Assembly (NCBI GenBank): GCA_023254175.1
Contig: JALQYJ010000031.1
Coordinates: forward strand, 1-59,367
Length of the DNA: 59,367 bases
Direction: 5' to 3'
Source: Runella sp.
GTDB lineage: Bacteria; Bacteroidota; Bacteroidia; Cytophagales; Spirosomataceae
Shown here: in pieces, positions 8,660-16,224 of the stretch
Numbering within the stretch: position 1 is the first letter of the stretch
Layout of the letters: every line of letters starts with the position of its first letter
Translations under genes and position numbers: made by a program
Notes under the pieces: model-generated
The model's database searches: none
Told to the model about the DNA's origin: nothing
Seen by the model: only the letters and a program-made list of their open reading frames with translations

Positions 8660-9423
8660 AAGAAAAATTAAAAACCCTGCTTCGGAAAAACCTCATTTAT
8701 CAGCTCAATCAGCTACGATTGCAGTGGCAGAGTATTCCCTATCGGCTTGGGGATGGGGTGGAATGCCCTATTTGCCAGAGCCATTATCGGGCTTTTATGC
8801 CTTTTCGGTATCGGACAAATGCCTATTGCCCCAATTGTAAGTCGCTTGAAAGGCATCGATACATTTTTTTAGCCCTCCGCGACCGTCTTGGTTTTTTCTC
8901 AGCTCCCGGCAAAAAAGTGCTGCACTTTGCACCAGACATCTGCCTGATTTCCAGCATTAAAGCGTCACCGTACATCGACTACGTCACGGCCGACTACATG
9001 ACGTCTTTTACGAGTAGTATTACCGTCAAACCCGACCATATAATGTCGATTGATGACATTAAATTTGACAATGATACATTCAACGTAGTAATTGCAATTG
9101 GAATTTTGGTGATGGTTCCCGACGATACGAAAGCCATGCGTGAAGTACTACGCGTACTTAAACCTGATGGTTATGCCGTTTTTCATGATCCCATCAACAA
9201 GGACTTTCCAACCTCATTTTCGGATGCTAAATTGACCAAAGAAGAAAAACAAAAGTTGTATCACAGCCACGACCAACGGTGGTATTACGGCGCCGATTAT
9301 GCCGACCGCTTGCGCGCACAAGGGTTTAGTGTGGAAGACGATACTTTTATCCAAACCATTGATTACAAACGCTATGGCATCTCGCCCACAGAACGGGTAT
9401 ATATAGCTCGAAAAACCACATGA
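8656..9423 (+). CDS. Class I SAM-dependent methyltransferase with N-terminal zinc ribbon
   Basis: The product has 255 residues with GTG start and 4-bp overlap with the preceding gene. An N-terminal four-cysteine module (C37xxC40 and C58xxC61, in ECPICQSHY and AYCPNCKSLERHRY) precedes a Rossmann methyltransferase domain with a degenerate motif I region (KKVLHFAPDI), an acidic residue after strand 2 (VTADYM) and the typical FDNDTFNVVIAIGIL and REVLRVLKPDGYAVF. The family is known from polysaccharide and secondary-metabolite clusters, and the context here points to O- or N-methylation of a sugar or a glycan end. The 4-bp overlap with the downstream glycosyltransferase (ATGA) shows tight coupling. 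The acceptor is unknown. Confidence 0.85.
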   Translation: MKEKLKTLLRKNLIYQLNQLRLQWQSIPYRLGDGVECPICQSHYRAFMPFRYRTNAYCPNCKSLERHRYIFLALRDRLGFFSAPGKKVLHFAPDICLISSIKASPYIDYVTADYMTSFTSSITVKPDHIMSIDDIKFDNDTFNVVIAIGILVMVPDDTKAMREVLRVLKPDGYAVFHDPINKDFPTSFSDAKLTKEEKQKLYHSHDQRWYYGADYADRLRAQGFSVEDDTFIQTIDYKRYGISPTERVYIARKTT

Positions 9424-10556
9424 AAATCGTATTTTGTACCAATGCTTTCGAAAATGTCACCAACGGCCCCGTCCGATTTGCGAACATTATTCTCGAAATC
9501 AACCAACGTTTTCCCGAACATGAACTACGGGTTTTGACCGAAGATGTGTCTGACAAACACCTCGCTTCGCTCCAATACGTACATAAAGTTACCGTCAACA
9601 TTCCACGATTATTGAAGCCAATTGGGCAAATTTTACGATGGTTTATTTATTATCGCCACGTCAAAGCCTTGGAGAAGTCGTTTGATTTTAATGTATTGGT
9701 CTATATCAATTCGTTCAATGGTATGTGGGCCAGTTTGGTTTCCAATAAGCCTACGGTCGGCATGATTAACGACGAAAAAAACATGCTAGCAACATGGGGC
9801 AACTTTGAGTGGAAACCTCTGTGGTTCAAACGGTTTATATTTCAACAATTTGAAAGACTTTCAGCTAAAAAACACCGCCTTGTGATTGCCAATTCGGAGT
9901 TTTTGCAAGAGCGAATTCAAAAAACTTACCAATTGCCAACAGCGAAGGTGACAAAACTCTACAAAACTATCCCTCTCGAAGGCATTGAGTTCAACCCTCA
10001 TCGTTCATTTGGGAATCCTATTAATGTGCTGTTTGTAAAAGCCGATTATTTGGTAGGACAACTGCCATTAGTAGTAGCAGCCCTTAAAAACCTTTCACAG
10101 TATTCGTTTCACCTTACCGTCATTGGCCCCGAGCCTTGGTTTGAAAAACACCTTCGTTCGTTTTTTATGAATACTCCCAATATCCAACTCGATTACCAAG
10201 GCCCCCAACCCCAAGCACGCGTGTACGAAGCGATGCGCAGCCACGACATTTTTTGTGTGCCATCGTATACGGAAGCCTTCGGTGTGGCCAATATCGAAGC
10301 CCTTGCCCACGGTATATCGGTAATTAGTTCGCACGTGGGCGGAATTCCCGAAGTGGTTGATAATGCGAACAATGGCTGGTTGATTGAGTCGGGGAGCGTA
10401 GAAAGTTTGCAATTAGCTTTGTTAGAGTGCATCGAAAACCCGCAATTACGGCGACAAAAAGCCGAAAACGGGCGAAAATTCATTCAAAAATTTTCCAAAG
10501 GCGAAATGTTACGCAACTTTGTACAAATGCTTGAATCGGTAGTTGACACACGCTAA
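9420..10556 (+). CDS. Glycosyltransferase family 4 protein
   Basis: The 378-residue product has the GT-B fold. The C-terminal donor-binding domain shows FCVPSYTEAFGVANIEALAHGISVISSHVGGIPEVV, containing the retaining GT4 E-x7-E motif (Glu in TEAFGVANIE) and a GGxPE loop. The N-terminal half contains TNAFENVTNGPVRFANIILEI, a start typical of GT4 enzymes. It most likely transfers a sugar from a nucleotide donor onto a lipid-linked or growing glycan at the inner face of the cytoplasmic membrane. ATG at 9420 overlaps the previous stop. The polymerase gene follows after 20 bp. Confidence 0.9.
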   Translation: MKIVFCTNAFENVTNGPVRFANIILEINQRFPEHELRVLTEDVSDKHLASLQYVHKVTVNIPRLLKPIGQILRWFIYYRHVKALEKSFDFNVLVYINSFNGMWASLVSNKPTVGMINDEKNMLATWGNFEWKPLWFKRFIFQQFERLSAKKHRLVIANSEFLQERIQKTYQLPTAKVTKLYKTIPLEGIEFNPHRSFGNPINVLFVKADYLVGQLPLVVAALKNLSQYSFHLTVIGPEPWFEKHLRSFFMNTPNIQLDYQGPQPQARVYEAMRSHDIFCVPSYTEAFGVANIEALAHGISVISSHVGGIPEVVDNANNGWLIESGSVESLQLALLECIENPQLRRQKAENGRKFIQKFSKGEMLRNFVQMLESVVDTR

Positions 10557-10576
10557 CCGACGCAGAACGATAACTT

Positions 10577-11827
10577 ATGCAATGGCGAGGGATTTTTCGA
10601 AACAGAGAATTGTGGGATTGGCACTTGATGATGTATTTCCTCAATATTTTCTTGGTGGTCTACGGCTACGGGTTACGAGGCGAGGCATTCCAAGCAGCAA
10701 AACTATTCAGAACAGGCCTCGTGGTAGTTGCTTTGCTTGGAGTTGTATTTGCCCAAGGCCAAGTAAAATACATTTTTAATCAGCAAAAAAACTGGGCGCT
10801 TTACGGATTTATCGGCCTCAATCTCATTGTTTTACCCTTCAGTGTCAATGTATTGTGGAGTTTTGAGCGCCTTGCCGCATGGATTCCTTTTTTGATTTAT
10901 AATAACTACTTTATCATTTACCTCTTTAAGCAATATTCCAAAGACGAAGCAAAAATCAAGCTGCTACAAATTTTCAGTTTGGTGTATTTTTATCCAGTCG
11001 TAGTAATGTTTGGGACAGGAATGGCCTTTCAAACGGAAAACGTTTACGGCCAATACGTAGGTGCTTACAAAGCCAACGTTATTGGGTGGGCGTGTACGAT
11101 GTTTGTCGTGTGTAGCTTTGACCTGTATGCCAATCGGAATATGCCTCGGTGGCTTCAATTCTTATTTTTGTGCATGGCATTACTTACCCTTTGGGCGATT
11201 GTACTTACGGGCTCACGAAGCAGCTATGTAGGGTTAGCTCTTTCTTCCGCCATTCTGATTGCAAGAAACCAAAAAATTTCGATTTACTTCAAAGCCGCCG
11301 CACTTAGCTGTATTTTGGCCTTTGCTTATTACATTGTAGCAAGCCCCGATTCTGTGGTCAATTTACGTTCAAAATACGCCGGAATGCGCCGTCAACGCGG
11401 GGAAATTCGCTTTCAACTAGCCAAAAAAGCATTTGATGTGTTTACCAACGACCCCGGGGTCTTGTTTACAGGATTTGGGTTTGACAACTTCAGAGCAGGT
11501 TTAGAAATATATGCCGATGTCCGCACCGACCTAGCCTCGCACAATTCCTACCTCGAAATCTTATTTTCAGGCGGGATACTTACGTTCCTTTTTTTCTTAA
11601 TTTTTTACGTCATCAATGCCTTTTGGGTCTACATACGCTACGATAGCCCCTATTATGTTTTTCTGCCTTCGTTGATGATTATTCCCTATTTCGAATCAAA
11701 CCTCAACGCAGGGCAGTTTTTATTTTTTCCTTGGATGACCGTCTTGTTTTATTACATCCACGTTCGTTCGTTACAAATTCCTGTGCAAGAAATGAGCCTC
11801 AGTAAAACGTCAAAAGGGGAAGCATAG
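10577..11827 (+). CDS. O-antigen polymerase/ligase-like membrane protein (Wzy/WaaL family)
   Basis: This very hydrophobic 416-residue protein has about ten to eleven predicted transmembrane segments, a short cytoplasmic N-terminus, a GSRSSYVGLALS segment and a large periplasmic loop containing VDVFTNDPGVLFTGFGFDN-type sequence and the HNSYLEILFSGG motif, all typical of O-antigen ligase/polymerase proteins. Enzymes of this superfamily polymerise repeat units or ligate glycan to lipid A core at the periplasmic face. It is the last gene of the four-gene operon that begins at 7616, and a terminator overlaps its stop codon. Polymerase and ligase cannot be separated from sequence alone. Confidence 0.85.
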   Translation: MQWRGIFRNRELWDWHLMMYFLNIFLVVYGYGLRGEAFQAAKLFRTGLVVVALLGVVFAQGQVKYIFNQQKNWALYGFIGLNLIVLPFSVNVLWSFERLAAWIPFLIYNNYFIIYLFKQYSKDEAKIKLLQIFSLVYFYPVVVMFGTGMAFQTENVYGQYVGAYKANVIGWACTMFVVCSFDLYANRNMPRWLQFLFLCMALLTLWAIVLTGSRSSYVGLALSSAILIARNQKISIYFKAAALSCILAFAYYIVASPDSVVNLRSKYAGMRRQRGEIRFQLAKKAFDVFTNDPGVLFTGFGFDNFRAGLEIYADVRTDLASHNSYLEILFSGGILTFLFFLIFYVINAFWVYIRYDSPYYVFLPSLMIIPYFESNLNAGQFLFFPWMTVLFYYIHVRSLQIPVQEMSLSKTSKGEA

Positions 11828-11840
11828 GCTTCCCCTTTTT
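11812..11840 (+). terminator. Intrinsic terminator overlapping the stop codon of the polymerase gene
   Basis: The arms AAAAGGGGAAGC and GCTTCCCCTTTT flank the TAG stop (11825-11827) and a T-run follows. The stem begins inside the coding sequence. Confidence 0.8.
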
Positions 11841-11861
11841 GTGTCTTGGAAGAGCGATTGA

Positions 11862-12206
11862 TTACTTTTTCTCTTCTTCTTCGCTACCTCCAAAAAGGCC
11901 CTTGATAAACCCTGTGGCTTTGTCGAGTGCCTCACCCGCCTCTTCTTTGAGGTCTTCAAACTTTTCTTGAGCCTCAGCTGCCAATTCTTCGGCTTTAGCT
12001 TTGGCTTCTGTCAGTGCTTCTTCAGCCTCGGCTTTCATTTCTTCAGCTTTGGCGGCGGCTTGTGCCTTCAAGCCTTCTACGTCCACACTTTGGATTTTTT
12101 CCGTAATTTCTTCTTTCAACTCCTGAAATGTTTCTTGTGCTTCTGAAGCTAATTCTTGTGCTTTCGCTTTGGCTTGTTCGGCTGCATTTTTCAATTGATT
12201 TTCCAT
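11862..12206 (-). CDS. Short Ala/Glu/Lys-rich helical protein (LEA/apolipoprotein-like)
   Basis: The product has 114 residues almost entirely of A, E, K and Q in heptad- or 11-mer-like spacing, predicting a long amphipathic helix. Two copies of a unit of about 29 residues can be seen: QAKAKAQELASEAQETFQEL (about 10-29) and EAKAKAEELAAEAQEKFEDL (about 67-86). This suggests internal duplication. The C-terminus has a small hydrophobic patch (ATGFIKGLFGG) and then an acidic-basic tail. There is no signal peptide. Similar proteins are linked to stress or membrane binding, but no function can be assigned. A -7 element lies at 12258-12265 upstream, back-to-back with the serine palmitoyltransferase promoter. 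Confidence 0.75.
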   Translation of the reverse strand: MENQLKNAAEQAKAKAQELASEAQETFQELKEEITEKIQSVDVEGLKAQAAAKAEEMKAEAEEALTEAKAKAEELAAEAQEKFEDLKEEAGEALDKATGFIKGLFGGSEEEEKK

Positions 12207-12257
12207 GCTTAATCGTATTATGTTATGTGGTTTAAAATAAGTGATTGTAAGTTACTA

Positions 12258-12265
12258 CAAATTTA
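12258..12265 (-). promoter_or_regulatory. -7 promoter element for the LEA-like gene
   Basis: On the minus strand the sequence reads TAAATTTG, a full TAnnTTTG match, 52 bp upstream of the ATG. No clear -33 TTTG was seen. Confidence 0.45.
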
Positions 12266-12394
12266 AGAGAAACCCAATGGGTTGCACCACTCATCACATT
12301 AATTTTCAGTCAAACACGCGCCCTAAATTAGATTTTGGCGGGTTGTCTACTTGGTTCAAACGCAAGCAATAGCCGTCAGTAACACCCCTAACCC

Positions 12395-12425
12395 TTTGAA
12401 ATTGAGTCAGGAATTTTTATTTTTG
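12395..12425 (+). promoter_or_regulatory. Complete Bacteroidota promoter upstream of serine palmitoyltransferase
   Basis: TTTG at 12395-12398, a 19-bp spacer and TATTTTTG at 12418-12425 match the Bacteroidota consensus in both boxes and in spacing. The expected transcription start near 12429-12430 leaves about 46 nt of 5' leader before the GTG start. Confidence 0.75.
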
Positions 12426-12475
12426 TACAAAATTTATCTTAAAGTTGTATTTAACTCTAAAAATAGCGTAAATAA

Positions 12476-13744
12476 GTGGATATTTTCGAGAAACTACGCA
12501 ATAACTGGGGTCCTATTGGGGCGGCTGCAAAAGCCCTTAATAGCCACCACTATTTTTCATTTCCAAAGCTAGAAGGAGAAATCGGTCCCCATATGAAATT
12601 TCGTGGAATGGACGTCCTCAACTGGAGTTTAAATAACTACCTAGGTTTGGCTAATCATCCTGAAGTTCGTAAGGCCGATGCCGAAGGAGCAGAAAAATGG
12701 GGTTTAGCGTATCCTATGGGTGCTCGTATGATGTCGGGAAACTCAGATTTACACGAAATTTTCGAGAAAGAATTGGCTGAGTTTGTTGGCAAAAAAGAGG
12801 CTTTCTTACTCAACTACGGTTATCAAGGCGTTATGTCAGTAATTGAGTGTGTCTGTGACCACCGCGATGTGATTGTCTACGATGCTGAGGCTCACGCTTG
12901 TTTGATTGATGGTATCCGCTTACACAAAGCCAAAATGGGGCAGTACTACAAGTTTAACCATAACGATATGGAAAGCTTGGAAAAGAACCTCATTCGCGCT
13001 ACTAAATTGGCCGAAGAAAAAGGCGGTGGCGTTCTTGTTATTACGGAAGGTGTGTTCGGAATGTCAGGGAAAGTGGGAAGCCTCGACAAAGTCGTTGAAC
13101 TAAAGAAAAAATATAATTTCCGCCTTTTGGTAGACGATGCCCACGGTTTTGGAACCATGGGTGCCAATGGGGGTGGCGTCGCCGAGCTTTTTGGCGTAGC
13201 AAAAGAGGTCGATTTGTACTTCTCGACGTTTGCCAAATCAATGGCTGCCATCGGTGGATTTATCGCCGCCGATGATCCAGATATTATCATGTACCTCAAG
13301 TACAACATGCGCTCACAAACCTACGCCAAAGCCCTCCCAATGCCTTACGTGGAAGCTGGCCGCAAACGTTTGGAGCTTATCAAAGCGCATCCCGAACTTC
13401 GCGAAAAACTCTGGACAATTGTCAATGCCCTTCAAAATGGTCTCCGCGAACTTGGGTTTAATATTGGTGAAACTACCTCTCCTGTGACTCCTGTGTTTAT
13501 GCAAGGCCTTGAAGGTGGGCTTCCTGAAGTAACCAACATGGTGCGCGATTTGCGCGAAAACATGGGAATCTTCTGTTCTATCGTTGTTTATCCTGTGATT
13601 CCAAAAGGACAAATTATCTTACGTTTGATTCCGACTGCGGCTCACACACTCAAAGACGTAGATCGTACCTTGAAAGCTTTTGACACTATGCGTTCTAAAC
13701 TCGACGCAGGCGTGTACCGCGCTGGCCTCGAAGTAATCGCCTAA
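12476..13744 (+). CDS. spt: Serine palmitoyltransferase (alpha-oxoamine synthase family)
   Basis: The 422-residue PLP enzyme would condense L-serine with an acyl-CoA to start sphingolipid synthesis, a hallmark pathway of Bacteroidota. Visible features are the WSLNNYLGLANHPEV block (50-64), the PLP-stacking His140 (DAEAHACLIDG), DDAHGFG (220-226) and the Schiff-base lysine Lys254 in TFAKSMAAIGGF. The N-terminus MDIFEKLRNNWGPIGAAAK and the FPKLEGEIGPHMKF block match Bacteroidota serine palmitoyltransferases as I remember them. The start is GTG at 12476, with no ATG nearby. Related 8-amino-7-oxononanoate synthase or 2-amino-3-ketobutyrate ligase activities are possible, but no biotin or threonine genes are near. 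A strong promoter and terminator frame it as a single-gene unit. Confidence 0.82.
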   Translation: MDIFEKLRNNWGPIGAAAKALNSHHYFSFPKLEGEIGPHMKFRGMDVLNWSLNNYLGLANHPEVRKADAEGAEKWGLAYPMGARMMSGNSDLHEIFEKELAEFVGKKEAFLLNYGYQGVMSVIECVCDHRDVIVYDAEAHACLIDGIRLHKAKMGQYYKFNHNDMESLEKNLIRATKLAEEKGGGVLVITEGVFGMSGKVGSLDKVVELKKKYNFRLLVDDAHGFGTMGANGGGVAELFGVAKEVDLYFSTFAKSMAAIGGFIAADDPDIIMYLKYNMRSQTYAKALPMPYVEAGRKRLELIKAHPELREKLWTIVNALQNGLRELGFNIGETTSPVTPVFMQGLEGGLPEVTNMVRDLRENMGIFCSIVVYPVIPKGQIILRLIPTAAHTLKDVDRTLKAFDTMRSKLDAGVYRAGLEVIA

Positions 13745-13764
13745 ACGATTTTGGTTTTGTATTT

Positions 13765-13803
13765 AAAAGCGAGTGCTTCTTAGGAGGTTGCTCGCTTTTT
13801 TTA
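13765..13803 (+). terminator. Intrinsic terminator after serine palmitoyltransferase
   Basis: AAAAGCGAG (13765-13773) pairs with CTCGCTTTT (13791-13799) and a T-run follows. Confidence 0.8.
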
Positions 13804-13861
13804 TGGTAAAAAATGGGGAGTTTTGACGTCAACGTTCTTTTACTAAAAACCCCCTTTTCCC

Positions 13862-14956
13862 ATGAAATCGATCCCATTTATACTTCTGTTAGTCATTAAT
13901 AGCTTACTGGTCACAGCCAAACCGCTTCGGCTAGGTATCGCGGGATTTACCCACGACCACGTTCATCAAATTCTGGGCCGTCCCGATAAAGGTGATGTCG
14001 AAATCGTGGGAGTGGCCGAGCCTAATCGCGACTTAGCGATGCGTTATTTAAAACGCTATAAATTGTCCGAAAAACTGTGGTATCCATCGCTCGAAGCCAT
14101 GATTGCGGCCACTCAGCCAGAAGCGGTCTGTGCTTTTAATAGCATTTATGAGCATAAACAAGTGGTCGAAATTTGTGCACCCAAAGGTATTCATGTGATG
14201 GTAGAAAAACCCTTGGCTGTAAATCGTGAACACGCCGAAGTTATGGTCAAATTAGCTCAAAAGCACAACATTAAGTTGTTGACCAACTTTGAAACAACTT
14301 GGTACGCCAGCCACCAAGAAGCCTATCGGATGATTAAAGAACAAAATGCGCTGGGCGAAATTCGGAAGGTGGTAGTGCACGATGGGCACAGAGGCCCCCG
14401 CGAAATTGGCTGTTCGGAAGACTTTTTATCGTGGCTCACCGACCCCACTATGAATGGCGGCGGTGCCATCATCGATTTTGGGTGCTATGGTGCCAACCTA
14501 ATGACATGGCTCATGGAGGGCGAACGCCCATTGTCGGTCACTGCCATTACCCAACAAATTAAGCCTACTGTTTACCCAAAAGTAGACGACGAAGCCACCA
14601 TCATTCTTACCTATCCGCACGCCCAAGCCATCATTCAAGCTTCTTGGAATTGGCCTTTTGACCGAAAAGACATCGAAATTTATGGGCAAAAAGGCTACGT
14701 AGTCTGTGATAAAAACCTCCAAATGCGTGTGCGACAGGGAGACGGCAATCAACGCGACGCCTCCGAGCAACTTCAAGCACTTACCCCGCTTTCAACCCCT
14801 TATAACGACCCATTTTCATATTTTGGCGCGGTCATCAAGGGCGAAATTGTTCCTAAAAAAGAGTTATCCTCCCTCGAAATTAACCAAGTAGTGGTTGAGA
14901 TTTTGGATGCGGCGGTACAATCTGCCAAAACGGGGAAGACGATTTCTTTGAGGTAG
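13862..14956 (+). CDS. Exported Gfo/Idh/MocA family oxidoreductase
   Basis: This 364-residue NAD(P)-dependent dehydrogenase-like protein has an apparent signal peptide (MKSIPFILLLVINSLLVTAK). It has a Rossmann domain starting LRLGIAGFTHDHVHQ (usual GxGxxG replaced by GIAGFTHDH), the family motif VEKPLAV at about 114-120, and a C-terminal substrate domain with GGGAIIDFGCYGANLMTWLM. Family members oxidise or isomerise sugars and inositols, or use tightly bound cofactor for glycoside cleavage. Periplasmic members are common in Bacteroidota that degrade glycans. The start is ATG at 13862 with the hydrophobic segment directly after. Neighbours give no substrate hint. Confidence 0.87.
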   Translation: MKSIPFILLLVINSLLVTAKPLRLGIAGFTHDHVHQILGRPDKGDVEIVGVAEPNRDLAMRYLKRYKLSEKLWYPSLEAMIAATQPEAVCAFNSIYEHKQVVEICAPKGIHVMVEKPLAVNREHAEVMVKLAQKHNIKLLTNFETTWYASHQEAYRMIKEQNALGEIRKVVVHDGHRGPREIGCSEDFLSWLTDPTMNGGGAIIDFGCYGANLMTWLMEGERPLSVTAITQQIKPTVYPKVDDEATIILTYPHAQAIIQASWNWPFDRKDIEIYGQKGYVVCDKNLQMRVRQGDGNQRDASEQLQALTPLSTPYNDPFSYFGAVIKGEIVPKKELSSLEINQVVVEILDAAVQSAKTGKTISLR

Positions 14957-14993
14957 TGTAGTATAGGGGGGCGGGGTGCTCACAACCCCCATA

Positions 14994-15965
14994 CTACGGA
15001 ACAACAACTAATTTGCCCATCGCTCGGCGTTCGAGCATATCGTATAGCGCCTGCGGGGCTTCTTCGAGCGAATAGGTTTTTTGGATATGAGGTTTGAGTT
15101 CGCCCGTTTGGTACCATTGAAACAACTCCGTAATGTTCTGAAAGTTAGCTTTGGGCTCTCGTTCAGCAAAAGCCCCCCAAAATACCCCAACGATAGCGCA
15201 ACCTTTCAGAAGGGCCAAGTTGAGCGGAATTGTGGGTATTTGTCCCGCAGCAAAACCTACCACCAAATACCGTCCTTTCCAATTCATCGCACGCAGCGCA
15301 GGTTCGGCGTATTTATCCCCCACGGGGTCATAAATCACGTCCACACCACCGCCCGTTATTTCTTTTAGGCGTTCGCGAAGATCTTCTTTTGAATAGTTGA
15401 TCACGGCATCGGCACCGTACGATTTACAAAGGTCTAGCTTTTCATCGCTCGATGCCGCCGCAATTACCTTTGCGCCCATAATTTTACCCAAATTGACCGC
15501 TGCTAAACCTACCCCTCCTGCCGCTCCAAGTACAAGCAGCGTTTCTCCCGCTTTCAATTCGGCACGGTCTTTCAGAGCATGATACGATGTCCCATAAGTG
15601 TACATGAGTGAAGAAGCAACCTGATAATCCATTTTGGGTGGCATCCGAAACACTCGATGGGCTTTAACGGCCAACTCTTCCGCAAATCCACCCCAGCCTG
15701 GCATCGCAAATACATCGTCTCCTACTTTGAGATGCATTACTCCTTCGCCCACTTTTTTGATGACCCCTGCGACTTCGCCTCCTGGCGCAAAAGGAAAGTC
15801 TGGTTTAAATTGATATTTGCCTTGAATAATAAGCGTATCAGGGAAATTAACCCCGCAGGCTTTGACCGAAATAACCACCTCGCCCGCTTTCGGAACAAGC
15901 GGGGCTATGTCTTCAACGATAAGACAATCAGGAGTTCCGTACTGTTTGCAGAGAAGTGCTTTCAT
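14994..15965 (-). CDS. NADPH:quinone oxidoreductase / zinc-independent alcohol dehydrogenase-like
   Basis: The product has 323 residues of the medium-chain reductase superfamily. The N-domain shows ACGVNFPDTLIIQGKY and FPFAPGGEVAGVI; the Rossmann fold has VLGAAGGVGLAAVNLGK (AAGGVG nucleotide-binding motif) and a conserved YDPVGDKYAEPALRAM. The catalytic zinc ligands of alcohol dehydrogenases are missing, as in quinone oxidoreductases. The frame extends upstream to 16040, but the ATG at 15965, giving MKALLCKQYGTPD and preceded by an aaggag-like purine stretch on the minus strand, is the natural family start. Three palindromes lie in the intergenic region upstream. The physiological substrate (quinone, enone) cannot be told. 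Confidence 0.88.
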   Translation of the reverse strand: MKALLCKQYGTPDCLIVEDIAPLVPKAGEVVISVKACGVNFPDTLIIQGKYQFKPDFPFAPGGEVAGVIKKVGEGVMHLKVGDDVFAMPGWGGFAEELAVKAHRVFRMPPKMDYQVASSLMYTYGTSYHALKDRAELKAGETLLVLGAAGGVGLAAVNLGKIMGAKVIAAASSDEKLDLCKSYGADAVINYSKEDLRERLKEITGGGVDVIYDPVGDKYAEPALRAMNWKGRYLVVGFAAGQIPTIPLNLALLKGCAIVGVFWGAFAEREPKANFQNITELFQWYQTGELKPHIQKTYSLEEAPQALYDMLERRAMGKLVVVP

Positions 15966-16058
15966 AAGGGAAGGAGGTTTGTTTTCTCTTAAAGCAAAAA
16001 AAAATACCGCCTTACTTTTTTGACAGTTATGGGTACACACATCACCCGCTGAATATCC

Positions 16059-16074
16059 AGAAGAAGCTTCTTCT
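16059..16074. repeat. 16-bp perfect palindrome upstream of the quinone oxidoreductase gene
   Basis: AGAAGAAGCTTCTTCT is self-complementary. It lies about 95 bp upstream of the oxidoreductase start and is the first of three palindromes in this intergenic region. Confidence 0.6.
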
Positions 16075-16098
16075 TCGACATGATAAAATCACTTTTGA

Positions 16099-16145
16099 GG
16101 ATGGTATAATAGAAGACAAGATTAGTATCTTCCATTATACCATCC
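16099..16145. repeat. 18-bp inverted repeat (one mismatch), 11-nt loop
   Basis: The left arm 16099-16116 starts GGATGGTATAAT and the right arm 16128-16145 ends ATTATACCATCC. Seventeen of 18 positions pair. There is no T-run on either side, so a simple terminator is less likely than an operator or RNA structure. Confidence 0.65.
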
Positions 16146-16180
16146 CCAAAAATAAAATTTGCTGATTAACAACTTATTAC

Positions 16181-16224
16181 AATACTCGTGTATTTTTATT
16201 GGTATATAAAAATACACGAGTATT
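16181..16224. repeat. 19-bp perfect inverted repeat at the 3' end of the CocE-like gene
   Basis: The arms 16181-16199 (AATACTCGTGTATTTTTAT) and 16206-16224 are exact complements around a 6-nt loop. The right arm enters the stop codon of the minus-strand hydrolase gene. It may work as its terminator, although no clear U-tract follows on that strand. Confidence 0.7.
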
